Assembly (NCBI RefSeq): GCF_902706095.1 | Contig: NZ_CACSJP010000003.1 | Span: 1-64,000, forward strand | Length of the DNA stretch: 64,000 nucleotides | Origin: Rhizobium sp. 18065 | GTDB lineage: Bacteria > Pseudomonadota > Alphaproteobacteria > Rhizobiales > Rhizobiaceae | Direction of reading: 5' to 3' | Translations under genes and position numbers: made by a program | The notes under the pieces: model-generated | What the model was told of the DNA's origin: nothing | What the model saw: only the letters and a program-made list of their open reading frames with translations | Database searches by the model: none | In this document: one piece after another, positions 62,798 to 64,000 of the stretch | How the letters are laid out: every line of letters starts with the position of its first letter | Position numbering within the stretch: the first letter of the stretch is position 1

Positions 62798-63520
62798 TTA
62801 GGCGAACATAAAGTCGGAAGCGTCGAGCACGCTTGACGAAACGCCGTGGAGGGTGATGGTGTCGTTGGTATACTGATTTCCGACAACGGCATTGCCGTTG
62901 AGGTTTGAGAAGGTCAAATCGCTAAAATCGGAAAGGTACCAGCCAGAGACATCCAGTGTGTCTACGCCGTCCTGATAGCCATACGTGCCGGCCGGACCGG
63001 CCTTCACGATATCGTTGCCGGAAGAGAACACGAAGGTATCGGCGCCACCGAAGCCGACAAGCGTGTCGGAGGCGGTAGTGTCAAGAATCTCGGTGCCGAC
63101 GGCTGACAGATAGTCGTAGAGGCTGTCGAGCGAGCTGTTGACAGTCAGATCATAGATGGCCCAATCGAAGACGTCCTGGCTGGCGCTCGGGAAGGTGCTG
63201 TCCGGTGTGATCACGAGATCGGCGGAAACGCTGAATCCGGTCGACGCAGACTGGCTGAAGCCGGTGCCGAGTGTGATGCTGTCGACCGTTCCGGTCAGGT
63301 TGCCGCGGGAATACTGGAATTCGCCTTCCATGTAGATGCCGTTGCCGCCGGAAGAGCCATTGCCCCACTGCTCATAAACGGTCGTTGCGAGTGGATTGGT
63401 GACAAGGCCGTTACCCTCGTCCCAGAAAGCGCCATAGGTCGAGCTGTAACCGCTCGTCCAGCCGTTGAGGTAGCCTTCCATATTGGCGGAGGCGGAGCTA
63501 AGTTGGATGACTGCAGCCAT
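62798..63520 (-). CDS. Secreted HasA-like protein with RTX-like C-terminal region
   Basis: The 240-residue protein has no signal peptide. Its N-terminal half (EGYLNGWTSGYSSTYGAF, FQYSRGNLTGTVDSITLGTG) resembles the hemophore HasA, where a Tyr in the YGQLDSLSFG-like hairpin binds haem; Tyr in FQYS may match it. No histidine occurs before residue 200, so both classical His ligands are absent. The C-terminal half (DTLVGFGGADTFVFSSGNDI, VDTLDVSGWYLSDFSDLTFS) resembles RTX/serralysin tails and ends SVLDASDFMFA, a type I secretion end. Context with secretion genes and a TonB receptor supports a secreted ligand-binding role. Confidence 0.75.
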   Translation of the reverse strand: MAAVIQLSSASANMEGYLNGWTSGYSSTYGAFWDEGNGLVTNPLATTVYEQWGNGSSGGNGIYMEGEFQYSRGNLTGTVDSITLGTGFSQSASTGFSVSADLVITPDSTFPSASQDVFDWAIYDLTVNSSLDSLYDYLSAVGTEILDTTASDTLVGFGGADTFVFSSGNDIVKAGPAGTYGYQDGVDTLDVSGWYLSDFSDLTFSNLNGNAVVGNQYTNDTITLHGVSSSVLDASDFMFA

Positions 63521-63553
63521 GGGGTTTCTCCTTGAGTGGCTGTTGACAATGGC

Positions 63554-63609
63554 CCGGACAACTGTCCGGACATGGTATCCCCGGGGCAGGCCATCATCCT
63601 GGCCCGGGG
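63554..63609 (-). repeat. Two adjacent hairpins between TonB receptor and HasA-like genes
   Basis: CCGGACA (63554-63560) pairs with TGTCCGG (63563-63569). CCCCGGG (63579-63585) pairs with CCCGGGG (63603-63609), with an inner CAGG/CCTG. Read on the minus strand, no T-run follows; on the plus strand TTTTTT follows at 63613. They may set receptor-to-hemophore expression ratios. Confidence 0.5.
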
Positions 63610-63655
63610 AATTTTTTGGTCGGCGCAGCTGCGAAGCCGCACGACTCGGGAACTG

Positions 63656-64000
63656 CTAGAACTTCATTTTCAAGGTTGCGATGAAGGTGCGTCCGGGCGC
63701 GGTATAGTCGCCTCCTGCCGGGAGATAGTTCCTATCCGTGACGTTGTTGACGGCAAACCGCAGCGTCGCCGCATCGGTCACATTGAAGGAACCGTAGAGA
63801 TCCACTGTGGTGTAACGGTCTGAGGCTTCGGCCAGATCACCATCGGAATCATAGGTCCTGCCCTGATTGGGACTGACGTGGTTGACGCGTGCGCCGAGTG
63901 AGAGCCGTTCGTCGAGAAAGCGCATGCCACCGTCCACGGTCAGCTTCATCTTCGGCGGAACGTTGCCTGACGTCGCAAAGATGTCGCCTGTGGTCGTCTG
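63656..64000 (-). CDS. TonB-dependent outer-membrane receptor, C-terminal end (runs off right edge)
   Basis: The frame is open to the right edge and shows the last beta-strands of a TonB-dependent receptor: LSLGARVNHVSPNQGRTYDS, RYTTVDLYGSFNVTDAATLR, FAVNNVTDRNYLPAGGDYTA, PGRTFIATLKMKF. The terminal phenylalanine is the usual outer-membrane insertion signal, and NNVTDRNY is a family hallmark. It lies just upstream of the HasA-like gene, so it is probably the HasR-like haem or hemophore receptor. At least 114 residues are visible; the plug domain is outside the window. Confidence 0.88.
   Translation of the reverse strand, partial: QTTTGDIFATSGNVPPKMKLTVDGGMRFLDERLSLGARVNHVSPNQGRTYDSDGDLAEASDRYTTVDLYGSFNVTDAATLRFAVNNVTDRNYLPAGGDYTAPGRTFIATLKMKF

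Noticed and set aside
1..64000. CRISPR array, tRNA, rRNA, replication origin or prophage module
   Set aside because: No regularly spaced repeats, no cloverleaf-like conserved arms, no repABC or phage structural genes were recognised by eye; a dedicated scan was not possible.

Overview
The window looks like accessory DNA of an alphaproteobacterium of the Rhizobiaceae type (Agrobacterium, Rhizobium, Ensifer relatives), probably a plasmid, chromid or genomic island. The reasons are the high GC content, the density of ABC and TRAP uptake systems each tied to a LysR or GntR regulator, an opine-catabolism-like gene set, a sulfoquinovose monooxygenase-like set, and many broken insertion sequences. 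I see no core housekeeping genes, rRNA, tRNA or CRISPR array.

Layout. 1-522: IS5 and IS21 scraps. 523-4841: an RND efflux pump (permease and adaptor, no outer-membrane channel). 4842-8540: an IS graveyard, with one IS3-family element (6033-7323) whose insertion left truncated AraC-type regulators on both sides. 8600-21244: a cluster for an amino-acid-like or opine-like compound, comprising an amidase, a polar amino-acid ABC transporter, an OccR/NocR-like LysR regulator, a class V aminotransferase, an ornithine-cyclodeaminase-family enzyme, an FAD oxidase, RidA, and an HcnABC/opine-oxidase-like three-subunit dehydrogenase. Two LysR-type boxes (ATAA, seven bases, TAAT or TTAT) precede its divergent operons. 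21904-30751: a sulfo-SMO-like locus with flavin reductase, aldo-keto reductase, FMN monooxygenase, TRAP transporter and YeiH-type putative sulfite exporter on the minus strand, and a divergent GntR regulator plus Gfo/Idh/MocA enzyme.

30864-32185: a truncated IS3 element abutting a beheaded GGDEF gene. 32448-37992: a LysR regulator divergent from a stress-type set (DJ-1/PfpI, MFS, SDR, alpha/beta hydrolase, GlcG/HbpS-like). 38280-46043: a second organosulfur locus (SsuABC-type transporter, DszA/NtaA-type monooxygenase, short acyl-CoA-dehydrogenase-like protein, flavin reductase, FAD/NAD(P)-binding protein) with an Rrf2 regulator and AT-rich candidate operators at three promoters. 46161-48776: a phospholipid cassette (acyltransferase, CdsA, small membrane protein, CDP-alcohol phosphatidyltransferase). 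48835-50936: an IS remnant, a DUF4242-adenylate cyclase, and degenerate DNA with a LacI-type scrap. 50937-59358: a branched-chain-amino-acid-type ABC system with two related aldo-keto reductases, one fused to RidA, a TIGR04076 protein and a GntR regulator; the substrate is unknown. 59589-64000: a hemophore-type locus (TonB receptor end, HasA-like secreted protein with an RTX-like tail, type I secretion ABC and HlyD proteins).

The recurring theme is scavenging of unusual carbon, nitrogen and sulfur compounds. RidA domains appear beside imine-forming oxidases and reductases. Two separate FMN monooxygenase plus flavin reductase systems appear beside sulfur-type transporters. Functions are inferred from motifs and gene context only; no database search was run.
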